From: Stictocephala bisonia
Taxonomy: Eukaryota; Arthropoda; Insecta; Hemiptera; Membracidae
Direction: 5' to 3'
Assembly (NCBI GenBank): GCA_035578905.1
Contig: JAQJVL010000113.1
Coordinates: 248,001-312,000, forward strand
DNA: 64,000 nt
The notes under the pieces were generated by a model. It had not been told where the DNA came from, made no database searches, and worked only from the letters and a program-made list of their open reading frames with translations. A program made the position numbers and the translations under genes. Positions 45,166 through 58,029 of the stretch are shown here, piece by piece. Numbering within the stretch: position 1 is the stretch's first letter; every line of letters starts with the position of its first letter.

Positions 45166-47177
45166 CACCTTTAAGCTCTTGGTTTTGGTTTTAAGATCTA
45201 ACTTTTCGTAGTAAATTAACGCTTCCTTTAAATTTTTTTGATCTTAAACATAACATTTGAATGATAATTTTTGTAAAGATAACTTAATACTGCAATTCAA
45301 CGTATTTTTTTAGTTTGCGCGTATTAATATTGAAGTTCTAGGGTTAGAGTAAACATATATTATATCCATGTTCAAACTTTTCTATCAGGTGTGTTCATCA
45401 AATGTGTGTAGCTAAGAGAACAAAATTTTACTATCTCAAGGTAAACTATTACACAAACTCAATAACCAATGAGCAAGGCTAGCATCATGAGAACTTAACT
45501 ATTTCAGAAGAAAACATGTTAATATTTTACAAAAGCATGATACAACATTTTAACGTTTCATAAAACTTAATTTCTGTTAATTAACCTCTGGTTAAATTTG
45601 CACATAATCCCTCGAGTCAATAAAGGTAGATGTAGCTCTCGCCCACAGGGGATCTTGAGGTAATATCTTGATTAATAGTCTTACCTACTACGTTTACAGA
45701 TATACGCTTACGGTAAGGCTATTAAAACGTTTTGAAAATCACAGTAATACATTTAATAAGTTAAAATAATTACTTTTTCATGTTGTAGGAATGGTATTGA
45801 ATAAACAATCATGCAAGTGTTAAGAAACGTTAGGGTACGATGGAAACATAGTGTTTGAATTGAACTGAAACACTTCTTTATTGAAACGAAATTAGAGTAA
45901 CATTTTTACAGTTAACTTCTAAAGTGTTTGCTAAGCGAAGATGAACAACAAATATACTGTGATAAAAAATATGTTACGATTAAACAAACTCAGCTACAGT
46001 GAACTTAAAGAAAATCTATATTTTCTTTATAAGCAAAGCTGTTTATAACTAACTGGATGTTGAAGAAAACCGTTTGGCAACTCAGAGAAGGAAGAAATAG
46101 GGGCGTTTTCTCATGGCTGCAGCGAACGCCTTAGTGGTAGTTAGAATTTAGGCCGGTAGATAGGGCTAGTATATCAACACGCACGTTGCTCAAGAGAGGG
46201 CGGAATAAGTTACAAAGGGGTTTCTTCCTCTCCACCAGAGTGTGATGTCGATGTTTCAAGTGAGAGTGAAAATAGGGGGGTGAGAGAATGAGGAAAAGTG
46301 TTTGGAGGGGAAATGACATCGAGGGAGTGACGATTGTACTGCCGTTGTCATCCACTACGGTGAACTGTAGAACTTACCACTCGACACACCATGTTTCCTG
46401 TTTCACACATATTCAGTGTAGTATTACACCTTTGCTTATTTATGCTTTCTCTGTGCAGGCAACAATAAGGTCAGAATAGATCAGGGAACAGCCATAGTTA
46501 GAGTACGGTATTTTATGGCAGTAAATTTCAGTTTAAGTAAAAAAAAGTCAAATTACAGGAATAACAGAATTCCAACGTGTTTATAAGCACCATTTAGTAT
46601 TAATGTTTAAAGGCATAAAACAGCTCTTAAAAATAAAATTTACAAGAGAAACATCACCCAAATTTAGCTTAAGAATCTACAGAGGGTGTCGGCCATGTTG
46701 GTTTTAATAACATTAGAACAATGTTATTTATGAATCCAAAGTGTTTCATTTTAAGCACTATCATATTGCGCATTGAGTTTGCTTTTGACATTTTGGATAC
46801 ATACGCCTAGTTTTGAAAAATATGTGAAAATAAAAACGTTACACTAAATAGTTTTTGTATTTTTTTTCTTTATAACTAATTACGAATTTGCAAAGCAACT
46901 CCAACCTGCAATATCATTCTTGGTATAGTGCACTTTGTTTGGAAAATCCGTTAAAAAATAACTCTTTAGTTTGGATACGCAAAATAAATAATATTGTTCT
47001 TATGGGATTAAATCCAACATGGCTAACAAACTCTGCAGACTCTTAATCAATATTTGTACAAGGGGGTACAAATATTACGGGTGATTGATGATTACTAGTT
47101 ACATCAATCATAGTTGAATTACTGGCAATTGTGTTCAATTACATTATGCCAACTACTCAGTCCAGGAACTGTACTTG
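45166..47177. other. Unassigned region
   Basis: Mostly A+T-rich. A G+C-richer, purine-biased patch at 46080-46400 carries only short overlapping frames on both strands with no recognisable motif. Confidence 0.5.
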
Positions 47178-47812
47178 GTAGATATGGAATACCGCGGTCC
47201 CACCCAAGTTTCACGATTTATTTTTGTAACTAGTCGGTATTAACTCCACGAACACGAATCCGTAAAACTTTTTCTCGGAAATCCCGATTTTTCGTTGAAA
47301 AAAAATAAGAATACTATTTCACAACAAAACTATTTATTCTACATTAATTTGCTGTCGTTTCTTTAACACCAATTGAAAAAAAAAACTATTATGTTGAACA
47401 TCTAATTCATCATAAGACTTAGGTGTTAAAAAAATGGGTATGTTAGGTTATTTTTGTTAGTTTGGTTAACATGTTAGGTTACATTAGGTTAGGTTAATTT
47501 AGATTACATTGGGTAGGTTATCTTATTTCAGTTACGTTAGGTAGGTTAGTTTAGGTAATTTTAGGTTAGGTATGGTCAGATTCGTTATAAGTTACCTAGA
47601 GTATTGACAGATAAAATGTACCCATCAAAGTACTAGGAACAAACCTAACCTAAGGTAACCTAACACAAAAGTCTAACCAACCTAACTTAACCTAACCTAA
47701 ACTTAACTAACCCTCCGTTTTTAACTACTATAGATTCATGTTTATGAGGTTAATATTGATTGGTAGAAACAATCGTGAATATCGAGTGGGACCGCTATAT
47801 TCCATATTTACC
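47178..47812. mobile_element. MITE with TTAGG-like inverted body, 635 bp
   Basis: TIRs of about 95 bp, imperfect: GGTAGATATGGAATACCGCG-GTCCCAC on the left against the reverse complement of GTGGGACCGCTATATTCCAT-ATTTACC on the right. Pairing continues through CACGATT/AATCGTG and GGTATTAACTCC/GAGGTTAATATTG. Inside, GGTTA-type pentamers (47440-47585) face AACCT-type pentamers (47640-47712), so the whole element can fold on itself. No coding sequence. Confidence 0.82.
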
Positions 47813-48590
47813 GTGATAAAAACAAGAGGTCAGTTATCCACGAGTTTCAATTCCAGCAAGGAAGATAAAACAATTGTATGATTCAAAGACAAGACTCGCC
47901 AGATGTTAAGAACGGCGTCCCAGCTTGGGGCTAATGAGATTTCTTCAACGCCCTCTTAGACTCATATATAGAGGGTAATAACTACCCTTGAGATAGAATG
48001 GAATTCTGTAAAGTTCACAAAGTTATCAATTTACAATTTTATATAAACTTCTTAACGGAAGACATTTTTAATGATAATGTATAAGTATTTAACAAACAAT
48101 TTTAAAGTAACAAAAGGAATTACTATCTTATCATTTTTTTTAAATTTATGTTGTAAATAATGAAACTGGTAACAATTTATCCATAACAAATCTATGACAT
48201 TTGATGTTTTTTTAACGTTTCAATATTGCTTTGAGCCAACTAATTTTCTAAATAGGTTTTATGTCTTTGTTACTAACTTTTTTCTGAAATCTCTTATATA
48301 GCAAATGTGTAACTGAATCATAAATTATTTCATACCTAATAAATAAAAAATTTTAAAATTGGTTTTATCTCTCGCATTGCTTTACTTTATCCAAATGTGC
48401 TCTCCCTTATTAGTTGGTTTGGAAATGTTAAGGGATAGCGTACAGTTATAAGATATAGTGTTTTCATTTTTATTTCTTTAAGTTACACTAAGCGTAAATA
48501 CTCACTATACTGGAGTTAATAAGTCCTATGACCCTTGCAATAGCTAAGGGGTATATATAACATCCTTTTTTATTCATAAATTCACTTACT
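47813..48590. other. Unassigned spacer
   Basis: No gene or repeat recognised. Confidence 0.5.
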
Positions 48591-48722
48591 AGTTAACAGG
48601 GGCCTGCAGGCCTGTGCGTGAACTATATTCAAAGAGCGAAGTCACGACCGTTAGCTCAGTTGGGGATTCGAACGCTGAACTTTTCCCTCCGCAGTCCGAA
48701 GCCTTAGCCCCTAGGCTGGTAA
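48591..48722 (-). mobile_element. tRNA-derived SINE-like repeat (family 3), minus strand
   Basis: Reverse-strand reading: GGGGCTAAGGCTTCGGACTG (box A region) and CAGCGTTCGAATCCCCAACT (box B), followed by a short body ending in GGCCTGCAGGCCCCTGTTAA. The head matches the plus-strand copy at 56020-56170 (GGCTAAGGCTTCGGAC, GGTTCGAATCCC), confirming a family. Confidence 0.7.
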
Positions 48723-48939
48723 TTTTATTAAAAATATAAAATACAGCATATTTTCATAACTGTATAATTAATGAAAAGAAATTAATTTTTGTGGTCCATT
48801 GTCTGTTGATAATTTTCCTATAATGCTAATACTCAAAAAGAATTTACTGTAATACGTTCAATGGTTTATTTGGTCACAAGTCAATTTTACATGAGTTCAT
48901 TCACTCTGTTACCAAGGAATTCTTATATAACACTTATAA
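48723..48939. other. Short A+T-rich spacer
   Basis: Nothing recognised. Confidence 0.5.
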
Positions 48940-49016
48940 ATTATATGTAATCTAAATACACACATAAATTATATGTAATCTAAATACACATATAAATTAT
49001 ATTTAATCTAAATAAT
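48940..49016 (+). repeat. Short tandem repeat, 3 copies of about 28-29 bp
   Basis: TAAATTATATGTAATCTAAA followed by TACACA(C/T)A is repeated three times, the last copy with ATTTAATC. Confidence 0.85.
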
Positions 49017-50611
49017 TGTACATTGTATAAGTTAACACATTAACCAACTCAATATCGTTCAAGAATATCCCTTAATCGTCTAAAGTGCAGGTCACATGCC
49101 ATTGGTATACGATGTATTATTAAATTGGGTGGTATCTAATTTTCTAATGCATCTAATTTACATGTATCGTATTACGACTTATGATTCCATGAAATGCCAA
49201 AGAAGAGAGCTGAAATAAACTATAGTTCTATATTCTGTATATTAATACAGGCAAAATAGTCACCTATTATGAATTCTACTCTATGAAAATTTGGCCATCA
49301 ATATGATTTCAATAAGATGATTCGTTTCTCCCACAGCATTATATGTGCCTTAAGACTACATTAGGATGTCCATTTATATAAACTCACTACCTATGGCTGT
49401 GCAAATGAGTCGTTTCACATAATATGAAATGTTGATTGTTCACAAATGAAAGCCAGATATTAACAATTGTCAGAATTTACTCAACGCTCATGATTACTTA
49501 GTACAAGTAATTACTGTTTCATCACTACCACTGCTGTTAGTATGGTTCAGGTTAACACATATGAACCATGACAGAATATTTATTATATATTGGTATTGTA
49601 AACAATATTATAGTGTTAATTTTCGTATTAATTATATAATCATGAAGGTTTGTAACTTAAAAATAATTTTTAATTAAAAATTTTTAGGACAAAAATATTT
49701 ACAGTTTTAATGTTTAACTACTTTTTCAAAGTCAATCACTGAATAAAGTGATCGAATATTACTTTTGTAATATATTTTATTTCATATAAAACAATGCTGT
49801 GGTTGTTGGCTTTTAACAATACTCATTTCACCCTCAGATTTCTTAGTTCTAAATCACCTATCCAGTAACATATAAATATGACCATCACATGTTTTGTTAG
49901 GTTTGTTTACTTTATTTGATTTTTTGTCATTTTAATATTAAATTAACCACTTATTCTGAAAACTAGTGTGTATTTAAGAAAATAATGAATAACCATTATC
50001 CAGATGTGTCTTCCTAAAAATAGCAACTTAATGAGCGTCATTCATTTCATCACAATAACGTTTAAAACATTTGGAAAATTTTCCATTGAACTATTTTCAT
50101 TAAAATTGCTAATATGTACAAAAATCACCAAAATTCATTTACACTTTCCAAAAATGTAAGTGGCAGGCCAAGTTCAGTTGTAAATATTTTTTAATTATTA
50201 TTGGGGCCATAATTTCCCATAAGAGGCAGGTACGAAGGTACTTCATGTAATTGAGGAGACCGTGAAGGGCGTTTATGGTCATTACAGCCCTCAGCGAATA
50301 TCGTTACCATCTCGGAGAGAAAAAAAACTTTCCACCCACTATAAAACCAATGTTAGACATTTACAGAATAATTAGTGGAGTATTTGTTATTTAATTTTAG
50401 GAATATTGTAAATGTAGTTGAAATGATACTAAACAATCCAGTTTTTCAATAGTAAATAGTTTACTTACAATGAATGTTCTTTAAATTGACTTATCGAAGT
50501 TTTTGTCAAGACCTCTTTTCAATTTTGTTTTGTTTTTATTTTTATTTTATTTTTTTTAGCCTAAAGGGTTTACATAATATCCTTACGTAAATATTGATTT
50601 ACAAAATTGAA
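49017..50611. other. Unassigned A+T-rich region
   Basis: No gene or repeat family recognised. A G+C-richer patch (50200-50330) is unassigned. Confidence 0.5.
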
Positions 50612-50737
<126 letters not shown>

Positions 50738-51059
50738 GTGGACGTTGTTTGATATGTAACAATGAATTATTCTCTCATTTAAGTAACAAACTCTTGGAAT
50801 AATGAAAATTGTATTGATATTCAAAAAAACTTTAGCATCCTCATGCATAAATATTAAACAGTGTCCTGAATATAACGTGGAGCACTGGAATTGATATCCA
50901 GAGATGGTCTTTCAATGCGTGCACTGATTTTATATTTAAAACCAGTTGTACACGATACAATTTTAAAATTTTTGTAAATTTAAAAAAGGTTTAAATTATA
51001 AATCTCCTTAAACATATGTGATACCAAATATATTATCAGTTCATGTAACTAGTGTTTCA
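50738..51059. other. Unassigned spacer
   Basis: Nothing recognised. Confidence 0.5.
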
Positions 51060-51390
51060 GGAATTAACCGTTTATTTATTTGTTATTCTTATTTATTTGT
51101 ATAGTATATTTATTTGTTTTTGTTCGTATTTTTACTGGTTTTGTTGTTTTTTCATTATTGTTTAGATTATTGTAGCATATCGAAGGCAAATAAGTCACAA
51201 GTTCGTTAAGTTGCGTATATCTGAGAATACTGAGTAAGTACCTGCCCTAAACCACGTATATATTGTATACTACTTCTTAAATATTATAATCATACGTTCC
51301 ACATTGTGGTCCTTGCCGACAAGCTCTGCCAAGCCTGGCAAGGGTACGTATCTATAACGCCTTGTAATACTTTAAATAAATAACCAATTA
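51060..51390 (+). mobile_element. Possible non-LTR retrotransposon 3' UTR fragment
   Basis: A T-rich, TTTATTTGT-repeating stretch is followed by a less A+T-rich block with GCCGACAAGCTCTGCCAAGC and GGCAAGGG. It ends in GTAATACTTTAAATAAATAA, a layout like the 3' UTRs at 40.9 and 56.2 kb. No coding part to confirm it. Confidence 0.35.
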
Positions 51391-52440
51391 TTTATACATA
51401 GCTATCATATTAAGCATAATTGGTTCTTAAAATATCTATGTTAGTTCCAAAATTAAAAGTAAAAAATGTTATCCATTAAAATATATGATGTATTATTATT
51501 TTACTATGACGAAATTCCAAATGGATATTTTTAAATGTAACATATTTTATGGTAGTAATACAGATAGTATGCATCATACAGTAAATCATAAAGAATGGTT
51601 CAATGAAACAAGTGGAAATATAGTGTACTTCTACCAAACATGTACAATTTATTATATATAATCAGCTTATATAAAACTATTTGCAATATTTCTATAGGGA
51701 ACTTAATTTGAACATAAGAAGCATTATGACACAATTTATAAAATTATGTTAAATAAGGGTCAGTTCATATAAAATTTAACTTTTATTATAAGCATTAGTA
51801 AATTAGCAATTAAATAATCACATATCTCATCCATAGAGTATTCCGTGCCAATAGAATGGTAAATCCCAAACATTATAAAAAATATGTAGATACTAATAGG
51901 ACAAATAATAAAATTGGCACTCACTCAAGAAAAACAGTTCATTACCACAGATTACATTACTAATTATAATGTTGACGATGAATCTGAGTTCAAATTAAAT
52001 TATAAATTGTTTCGAACGTCAGATCAAATAAAGTTCGGAATACGTAAAAAGTTTCGAATTGAGTAATAATAGATCTCACGTATATTGTGAGGGAGAGGGA
52101 GAGAGGGGGGAGAGAGTTCAGTATCATTATACATCAAGCTTAATCAGTTTATCCAACAAAAAAAAAATAAATAAATACACCAGGACTACGTCTTCCGTGA
52201 TTAAATACCCGGCCAGCCTGACCGCTGAGCTGTTAGTAAATAAAGAACCCTTTAAGCACACATCGTTAATTACAGAACGCTTGGGATCAGAGACGTTAAC
52301 CCTACAAATTTTAAATCGCTCAAAATCACCTTATAACACTTTAAAAGTATATTGTTGAAGTCTCATATCTGTAGAATGTGCAAGTCTTAATATTGTATAG
52401 TCCATTTTCAGTAATTATTTCAGTTATTATTTTTTTTTTT
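51391..52440. other. Unassigned region
   Basis: A+T-rich. The 99-codon frame (52059-52358) starts after a GAGGGAGAGGGAGAG tract and lacks recognisable features. Confidence 0.45.
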
Positions 52441-53480
52441 TTATCTATATACTATAAAGCTTAATTTAGTGACTCACTGACTGACTGACTGACACTAAAT
52501 GTTGAGGCACTTCTTGGCGTCTACCACCATAAAGTGTATACTTGGATTGAAGCTCTCGGTCTGAAACTTCCAGGAAAATTCACAAAAGTTTACTTTTTTC
52601 ACTCGTAAACAAGAAGGCGGATTCTTTTCCCCTAAAACTGCCCCAATGTATTTCTTATGGGAAAATCACAAACAGTCGTTTTTATAATCTGACTTGAGAA
52701 AAAGCATGAGTACAATTGTCAAACCTTCACAGTTCTATCCGCTTAACAAACTAGAACCTTATATATAAATTTCAGCTTAAAAATGTTGGGTATTGGGGGC
52801 CCAAAAACTTAAAACAAATCTTATCTACTCAAGTGAGGTATCAATTTAAAGCTATTTTCTCCTTAATACAAATATACCATCAGATATTGTAAAGGGCAAA
52901 TAATAAGGGATATATGCCCCCAAAACAAATTAAAATTTCCTAAAGTCAGAAAAAGGGCAATACTAAAATAAAACGCCAAAGTGGGGTATCAAATTAAAGA
53001 CATTCTTCTCTTCGATACTAATTTACCATCCAATTTTAGAAAAGACTATGTTTAGGGGCTCCAATGCCACGAAAACCAAAATTCATGGTCATACTGGTCA
53101 ACAATCCTGGCGAGGCAGTAGGCCGATCTTCTTCATGAGGCGACATGCAAAGATCCACAAATGGGACTGTAGCAGAGTGCCATGGTGAGACCGAAGGCCG
53201 AACTTTCCCCCGCGAGGCCCTAGGCCGAGTTCCACAAAGGTGCCCGTAGCAGAGCGTCTTGGCGAGGCCGTAGGCCGAGCTCTCCTACGAGGACACGGGC
53301 CGAGTTTTACAAAGAAGCTAAAATCAGAAGTCCCAGGCGAGGCCGCAGGCCGAGCTTACTTAACGAGCGTAGCGAGTGATGATATTAGCAGTTAATATAT
53401 AAAAGTCAAACGTCCGTACGTTTGTGTACACGAAACTCGAAAATTAATTAATGGATTCACATGAAATATTTACTTAACTT
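52441..53480 (+). mobile_element. Interspersed repeat with GC-rich 'GCGAGGCCG-AGGCCGAGC' tandem core
   Basis: It opens with TATCTATATACTATAAAG and a (GACT)n stretch (52471-52492), then a body of about 600 bp. The core (53100-53365) repeats GCGAGGC(C/A)GTAGGCCGA(G) at loosely 60-100-bp spacing, at about 53109, 53200, 53263 and 53338. It ends with AACGAGCGTAGCGAGTGATG and TATATAAAAGTCAAACGTCC. It has no TIRs or coding sequence. Class unresolved; a Helitron-like or other non-autonomous element is possible. Confidence 0.55.
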
Positions 53481-54904
53481 TGCATTTATACAGGTTGTTG
53501 AAAAAATGCAGGGCAAAACTTCAGGAAATGATTAAATAGGTAAAAATTAAAAAAAGTGTCAATTAAGATGTGTCTTAACTCGCTTAGTTTGGCGTCTGTC
53601 TATCTATGTGTTTTTAAAACAATAGCTTAAATATTAGATATAGTTTGAAACTTGATATGAATATTTAACTTCAAACAACTTAATATACTCTAAAAAATTT
53701 TAATTATATTTTTACCCGTTTCGAAATGGCGGCCGTTTAAAAATTGTAATGCTAAATTTCATGAAAGCCAAAGCAAAAACAAATCATTGTCACAGTACCT
53801 AATATTTAGCTTAAAACAAGGCAAATCTTTTGATACGTCATTTGTTACAATCGGACAGTAAATAACTGACAAAATGTTATTTTTCTGATTGTGTGCAAAC
53901 TTTTACTGGTGGTTTTGTTCAAGCCAATAGACACAAGTATACTGAAAATTGCAAAAACATTTTGGCAATAATAATAAATGGCTTTCAAAAACACTAAATT
54001 ACCTAAATATATCCCATAGATGTAGTGGTAGAACTCTTGGAAAAGTTTACCTCGTAGATCCACGACAGGTCAAATCCAAGGTATAGCATGTTTGTACAGA
54101 ATGCTCATAAAATAACAACTATATTGTTGTAAGTCATAATTATATTACAAACTAAAATTGTGATCAACCAAGTAGAATATCTATGTCTTAACTCTCGTGC
54201 ACAATTAACAATCATCCTTGTCTTTTACACATTCAAGGAAACGTATTTTCGTTGATAATCCATTATTTGAGATGTATGCGTGCTCTTTTATTATTATTAA
54301 GTCGGCCTTAACATAAACCCATGTTTGGTTCGGGTCATTAAATACTAATAGATTCATTTTAAAATTTTTTTAATTATTAATTTAAGTTTTAAATTGTATC
54401 ATATTTGGGAAAGTATAATTCTAATGTTCTTTAACTAAATTAAATAACTTAACTACATTTTACCATAAATTAGGTACTCATTTACTGGAAGTACCAAGAT
54501 CTTAATTCTGGTAGGCGTACCGTTAAAAAATTTGTTTATATTAGTGGCCTAAACATATAAGATGATATATTTAAACTTTTATTTAATTGATCCTTATGTA
54601 CATGTATCTTTTTATAGCAAATTTTCTACATTTTTTTAAGAGGTAAAGTTTTCCCAGACGATCAGACGAAATTTGCCAAGTTTATTCAGTCGTGAACACA
54701 AGTTTATTCTGACATCTGTGCCTGATGTATTCCGTCAAGGGTGGCTGGTCATCTGTTACAGAAAACCATACTTGAAAAAAGATCGAAAACAAACCACACT
54801 AATATACTGATGACTTCATACATTTAGTATATTTTTTCAATGCAAACAAAGTTTTACGATTTGATATTTTATGTGTACTGGGGTTGGATTCATTAATTGG
54901 ATCG
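53481..54904. other. Unassigned A+T-rich region
   Basis: No gene or repeat recognised. The 72-codon minus frame (53845-54063) has no distinguishing feature. Confidence 0.5.
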
Positions 54905-54914
54905 TCTACCACAG

Positions 54915-55152
54915 AAGTCATGTCCGTAATGTGGGTGGGCTGTCACTTGGAGTCATGTCTGTAATGTGGGTAGGCTGTTACAAGTAATCGTGGACGTAAT
55001 GTGGGTGGGCTGTTACAAGTAATCGTGGACGTAATGTGGGTGGGCTGTTACAAGTAATCGTGGACGTAATGGTGGTTTGGATGTTACAAGTAATCGTGGA
55101 CGTAATGTGGGTGGGCTGTTACAAGTAATCGTGGACGTAATGTGGGTGGCCT
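54915..55152 (+). repeat. 35-bp minisatellite, about 7 copies
   Basis: Unit GTTACAAGTAATCGTGGACG-TAATGTGGGTGGGCT. The first two copies are diverged (GTCATGTC(C/T)GTAATGTGGG) and one central copy has GGTGGTTTGGAT. The frame 55077-55415 begins inside the array and is not a credible gene. Confidence 0.95.
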
Positions 55153-56019
55153 TCCACGTAAGTGTCGTTTCCGTAAGAATTATTTCTCCAAAGAATTATC
55201 CCAATTTACCAGTGAGGTTAAGGTGTACTCGGGTGCACTGTTCTAACAACTTCGTTACGATGTTGTTACGTACAAAACTTGTATGTTTACGCCGTCATGC
55301 ACAGATGGTTAAAGGTGTATGTACATTTTGTTTGTTTTCATTCAATTTTAAAATGTGTTGTGTGGTTTTTGTGAACTTACTGAACCTTCGTGTTCGTGTA
55401 ACGAGCGTTCTTTAACTTACTGAAGAAGAATGAGCCTAATCACTAATTAACTAAGAATCTAATGACTATCGATAAATCGGAAACGCATAATCCATTTGCT
55501 TGATTCAGGTTCATAAACTATTGTCTAACATCTTTTCGGGCTTAAAATGACTGAATGTATGACCTTTTCACAAACAGTGTAGATATTTTTACTAAGTAGC
55601 TGAGTTGTAATATTCAGCTCCTTTAATTGCTACTGCAGAGTAATTACAATTTATAATTACCTCGCCAATTAAGTCTTCACCTAATAGTATACTATTCCTT
55701 AAGTAATCTTCTGTAAGGTTCGTACAGAAAAATCCAAATTATGACTTTAATATTCCTTAATTGTTATGCAATTAATAATACTTCGTCGGATCTATTAATT
55801 TAATGGAGCTCAATGGGTGCTTGTATGAAACAGCGACAACTAAAGTCATTATCTGCTATTAGTCCTAATGAAGCCATTATAACACAAGGGTGTGTTCCAC
55901 CATCTTAGTGGTGCTCACAGGCATTATGTTCTAGTCGATAATTGCACGGTTCATATTGGGGTTAGATCTTAATGGTTTTACATGGTACGGTGGATTCCAG
56001 TGAAATAGCAGGCTTATTG
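55153..56019. other. Unassigned region
   Basis: No supported gene or repeat. Confidence 0.5.
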
Positions 56020-56175
56020 ACTCAGTGGCTAAGGCTTCGGACAGCTGAGGGCATTGACTAAGGTTCGAATCCCTTCTGACCTAAGTGTAGGTGATCCACT
56101 CATATACTCTCAGGCCCATAGAACTGGCGAATGAAGTTTTTACGACAAAAAAAGAGACAATGTTTATCAGAAATT
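56020..56175 (+). mobile_element. tRNA-derived SINE-like repeat (family 3), plus strand
   Basis: GACTCAGTGGCTAAGGCTTC (box A) and AAGGTTCGAATCCCTTCTGA (box B) lie about 35 bp apart. A short body with CCACTCATATACTCTCAGGC and an A-rich end follow. Partner of the minus-strand copy at 48591-48722. Confidence 0.75.
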
Positions 56176-56229
56176 GTCATTGATGCTAAAATAGTAAATT
56201 AATTTAGTTTGGACCAGTGACAACATGTC

Positions 56230-56630
56230 CTATATAATCAAAGTTATAATATTATTTCACGTTATAATATTATTTTGAACATGATTTTTTGCTTTGTAAC
56301 CTGATTTGTAAATGTGTTGACATATGTATGTGTGTATGTAAGTAAGTATTTTTGGTTGGTTGTGTATTTTAGTTTTTACTTTTACTATTTGTTATATGTA
56401 GGTCTACTCTAGCAGAGACTTTCTCTTTTTAATCTAATATTATAGTTTAAAATTATTTATTTATTATACAGTAGGTACCTTCTCTCTTTTTTGCTTAGTT
56501 GGAACCCCAAATGGGCTCTGTCTAGGGGCACCTATTATTTACCAATTTGTGTATATGTAAATCAACAAAAGTGTCAATTGTAAAATTTTGGTAAATAAAG
56601 AATTATTATTGTTATATTATTATTTAAGTT
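56230..56630 (+). mobile_element. Non-LTR retrotransposon 3' UTR with microsatellite tail
   Basis: T-rich non-coding body, a short GTATGTATGTGTGTATGTAA run, then TTAGTTGGAACCCCAAATGG and GGGGCACCTATTATTTACCA, ending in TGTAAAATTTTGGTAAATAA-AGAATTATTATTG-type repeats. This is the common 3'-end layout of CR1/Jockey-type elements. The coding part is absent (5' truncation). Confidence 0.6.
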
Positions 56631-56764
56631 TGGACATATAAATGGCGTATAATGTTTACACTACTAAGACTCATAAATTTACACTGAAAGTCCAGACGGA
56701 ATAACTTAAACTCATGATGGGGCTCAGGGTATTTGGAAAGTTAACAGAAGCCAATGACTTCGTG

Positions 56765-57022
56765 ACGTACTTTGGCGCAAAGCTCAGCTTTATAAGTTAA
56801 AGATCTTCAGTTCGATCCCAATTAGAGTCATAAAAAATGTTGAAAGGGATCAGCTGGAAACCACTGGCTGTTAATTTATTGGGCCATTAATTATTGACAC
56901 TTTCTGAGGAATAGTCAGCCTTCCTTTGTAACAATGACTACATTCACTCATCTACACTCATTCGAAATCAATATTCAGCCATATCTTGACGATCGGCGTC
57001 CTAAGAATGAATAAATAAAATG
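56765..57022 (+). mobile_element. tRNA-derived SINE (family 1)
   Basis: GCGCAAAGCTCAGCTTTATA (degenerate box A), CTTCAGTTCGATCCCAATTA (box B), then the family body: GGATCAGCTGGAAACCACTG, TTGGGCCATTAATTATTGAC, GAGGAATAGTCAGCC, ATTCGAAATCAATATTCAGC and CGATCGGCGTCC, with an AATAAATAAAAT tail. About 80-85% similar by eye to 37300-37585. Confidence 0.85.
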
Positions 57023-58029
57023 TTTAATTTTGCTTTAATAATAGTCGCACAAACAAGATAAGAGAAACAGCTTACAATTTACTTTACAATATTTGTGTTT
57101 CACATTTTACATATTTCTCTGTTATTACTTATTAATGACGTTTATTTGCAGTTTCTGAACACATAGTTGTAGTCTATGGCATACAACCAATCGAATAAAA
57201 TTTGAAGTTTCGGTAGATATATTTTAATCGTATTAGATTGTTTTCGTACTATGCTTTCATGATTTGGCAAAGAGTTATCCTTCTTGAAGAACCGTTCTTT
57301 GCCTAATTGAATTTTTCAGTGGTAATTCCGTCATACATTTTCAATAAATGTCAGTTCTAATTATAATGGAATTACGAAAAAAAAACAAATACAAATCAAT
57401 ATTCTAACACTATCGTATATGTTATAACACAAATGAATAATAATTATTTATGAGTTAACATTGAACAGTAACAATATCATGTCTGAATATTGGATCCTTT
57501 AACGGTTATTGGCCAGACAGGTGAAGTTTATTGATTAGCAACTCAGCCTGTAGAGTGCAGGCAAATGTCCGGTGGGTTACATGAAATGGTGTTGTCTGTG
57601 ACGTGTTCAATCGGTACCAGTACTAATTATGATTGGCTGAAAAATTCATATGAAATCCATTTGAATTAAACATTTTTTTATCTAACGAATTACCAAAATG
57701 CTGAAGGAGTTATATCCAGCGACATCACAGGCCAGTAGATTTTATTTTCAAGCGTACAAGAAACTTAAATCTGATTGGTAATAAATTTCATACCAAATAC
57801 CAATAATAATAATATAATACAGTATACCAAGTTGAGAGGCAGCTTTTCTAATAAACGTGCAGGCAGTAAACGTACAGCTGATAAACGAGGTTAATAAAGA
57901 GGAAATGGGGTGAGAAAACCATGATTAAGTAATATAATTAATGCACCCATCTTTCTTGTATACTGTAAAGGACTATGTATTACTACCACAGTACTCGTCC
58001 TTCGTACGGGGTTTACGTTAATTTATAGC
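57023..58029. other. Unassigned region
   Basis: No supported gene or repeat. Confidence 0.5.

Noticed and set aside
44515..45168. 217-codon minus frame and 195-codon plus frame in the 66-bp array
   Set aside because: The period is a multiple of 3, so frames stay open on both strands at once. No start context, signal or flanking coding sequence.
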